A stretch of DNA of 6,280 nucleotides from Paracoccaceae bacterium. Its GTDB lineage: Bacteria > Pseudomonadota > Alphaproteobacteria > Rhodobacterales > Rhodobacteraceae. The DNA lies in assembly GCA_021767525.1 (NCBI GenBank), contig JAASTF010000191.1:1-6280 (forward strand). Reading direction: 5' to 3'. A program made the position numbers and the translations under genes. The notes beneath the pieces were generated by a model. That model was not told where the DNA came from. It made no database searches and saw only the letters and a program-made list of their open reading frames with translations. Below, piece by piece: positions 5,818 to 6,280 of the stretch. Within the stretch, counting starts at the first letter, position 1; each line of letters starts with the position of its first letter.

Positions 5818-6280
5818 CACTCGGCCGCCGGCAGGATGCGGCGTGATTTCTCGGCCTGTTCGGCGTAATCCTCTTGCCACGCGCTGGGGCCGTTCGACGG
5901 GCTGACCTGCACAGCCGTCACCTTGTATTCGGGGCAGTTGGTGGCCCAGTCGGAATAGTCGGTGGTGATCACGTTGGCCTGCGTGTCGGGGTGGTGGAAG
6001 GTGGTGTAGACCACGCCGGGGCTGACCCGGTCGGTGATTTTCGCGCGCAGCGAGGTTTCGCCCGAGCGGCTGGCCAGCCGCACCCAGTCGCCATCGCGCA
6101 GGCCGCGGTTTTCGGCGTCATGGGGGTGGATTTCCAGCACGTCCTGATCGTGCCAGACCACGTTTTCGGTGCGCCGCGTCTGGGCGCCCACGTTATACTG
6201 CGACAGGATCCGCCCCGTCGTCAGCAACAGCGGAAAGCGCGGGCCGGTGCGTTCGTCGGTGGCCACGTATTCGGTGACGA
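5817..6280 (-). CDS. fdsA: NAD-dependent formate dehydrogenase alpha (catalytic) subunit, C-terminal part
   Basis: This is the C-terminal 153 residues of the molybdenum-containing subunit that oxidises formate to CO2 and sends electrons through Fe-S clusters to the FMN/NAD+ site on FdsB. The whole protein is usually about 950 residues; the rest lies beyond the right edge of the window. The part seen is the molybdopterin-dinucleotide-binding C-terminal domain of the MopB family. It begins VTEYVATDERTGPRF and shows LLLTTGRILSQYNVGAQTRR (17-36), LEIHPHDAENRGLRDGDWV, VVYTTFHHPDTQANVITTDY and DWATNCPEYKVTAVQ. The GTG at 6266 is an internal Val codon and not a start, since the frame is open to the window edge. 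It ends in the TGATG overlap with fdsC. The wording of these motifs is close to FdsA rather than to the membrane-bound FdnG/FdoG or the FdhF type, and fdsD nearby agrees. Confidence 0.94.
   Translation of the reverse strand, partial: VTEYVATDERTGPRFPLLLTTGRILSQYNVGAQTRRTENVVWHDQDVLEIHPHDAENRGLRDGDWVRLASRSGETSLRAKITDRVSPGVVYTTFHHPDTQANVITTDYSDWATNCPEYKVTAVQVSPSNGPSAWQEDYAEQAEKSRRILPAAE

Noticed and set aside
5818..5880. An upstream ATG start for fdsC inside fdsA
   Set aside because: It would add 21 residues lacking FdhD family features. The ATG at 5817 overlaps the fdsA stop as TGATG, a standard coupling arrangement.
4954..5905. Long plus-strand open frames opposite fdsC
   Set aside because: They are antisense to FdsC, whose CxxC and VGRHN motifs are clear; their translations are Arg/Gly/Ala/Ser-rich without domains.
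2..6280. A functional link between formate oxidation and the TRAP/LeuCD group
   Set aside because: The groups are convergent, separated by a likely terminator region and share no visible regulatory site; adjacency alone is not enough.

Overview
The window looks like chromosomal DNA from a high-GC alphaproteobacterium, most likely of the Rhodobacterales (Rhodobacter/Roseobacter group). The evidence is the GC-rich codon use, a DctP/DctQ/DctM TRAP transporter, an fdsA-fdsC-fdsD arrangement like that known from Rhodobacter capsulatus, and an intergenic repeat-like tail that resembles sequence I remember from Rhodobacterales genomes. Assignment to order is inference; no rRNA or other phylogenetic marker is present.

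Two convergent gene groups fill the window. The first (positions 2-4678, plus strand) is an operon-like run of five genes. It starts with a LeuC-type iron-sulfur hydro-lyase large subunit whose 5' end lies outside the window. A LeuD-type small subunit follows, overlapping LeuC by ATGA, then a 92-base gap with GC-rich hairpins. Next come a TRAP solute-binding protein (DctP), a strong hairpin with a T run, the small TRAP membrane protein (DctQ) and the large TRAP permease (DctM), with TAATG coupling between the last two. The LeuC and LeuD proteins keep the core dehydratase motifs but differ from housekeeping leucine-biosynthesis enzymes at otherwise conserved places. Together with the transporter, this suggests that TRAP imports an organic acid and the LeuCD-like enzyme hydrates, dehydrates or isomerises it. 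The substrate is unknown.

The second group (6280 down to 4791, minus strand) is the 3' part of an NAD-dependent formate dehydrogenase operon: the C-terminus of the molybdenum catalytic subunit FdsA, the FdhD-type sulfurtransferase/cofactor chaperone FdsC, and the small delta subunit FdsD. These three are packed with a 1-base overlap and a 1-base gap. The cytoplasmic enzyme oxidises formate to CO2 and reduces NAD+.

The two groups meet tail to tail across 112 bases (4679-4790) that hold three hairpins and a repeat-like tail, probably the terminator region for both. I found no tRNA, rRNA, CRISPR array, insertion sequence or phage gene. I also found no convincing novel system; the most interesting item is the divergent LeuCD pair coupled to a TRAP transporter.
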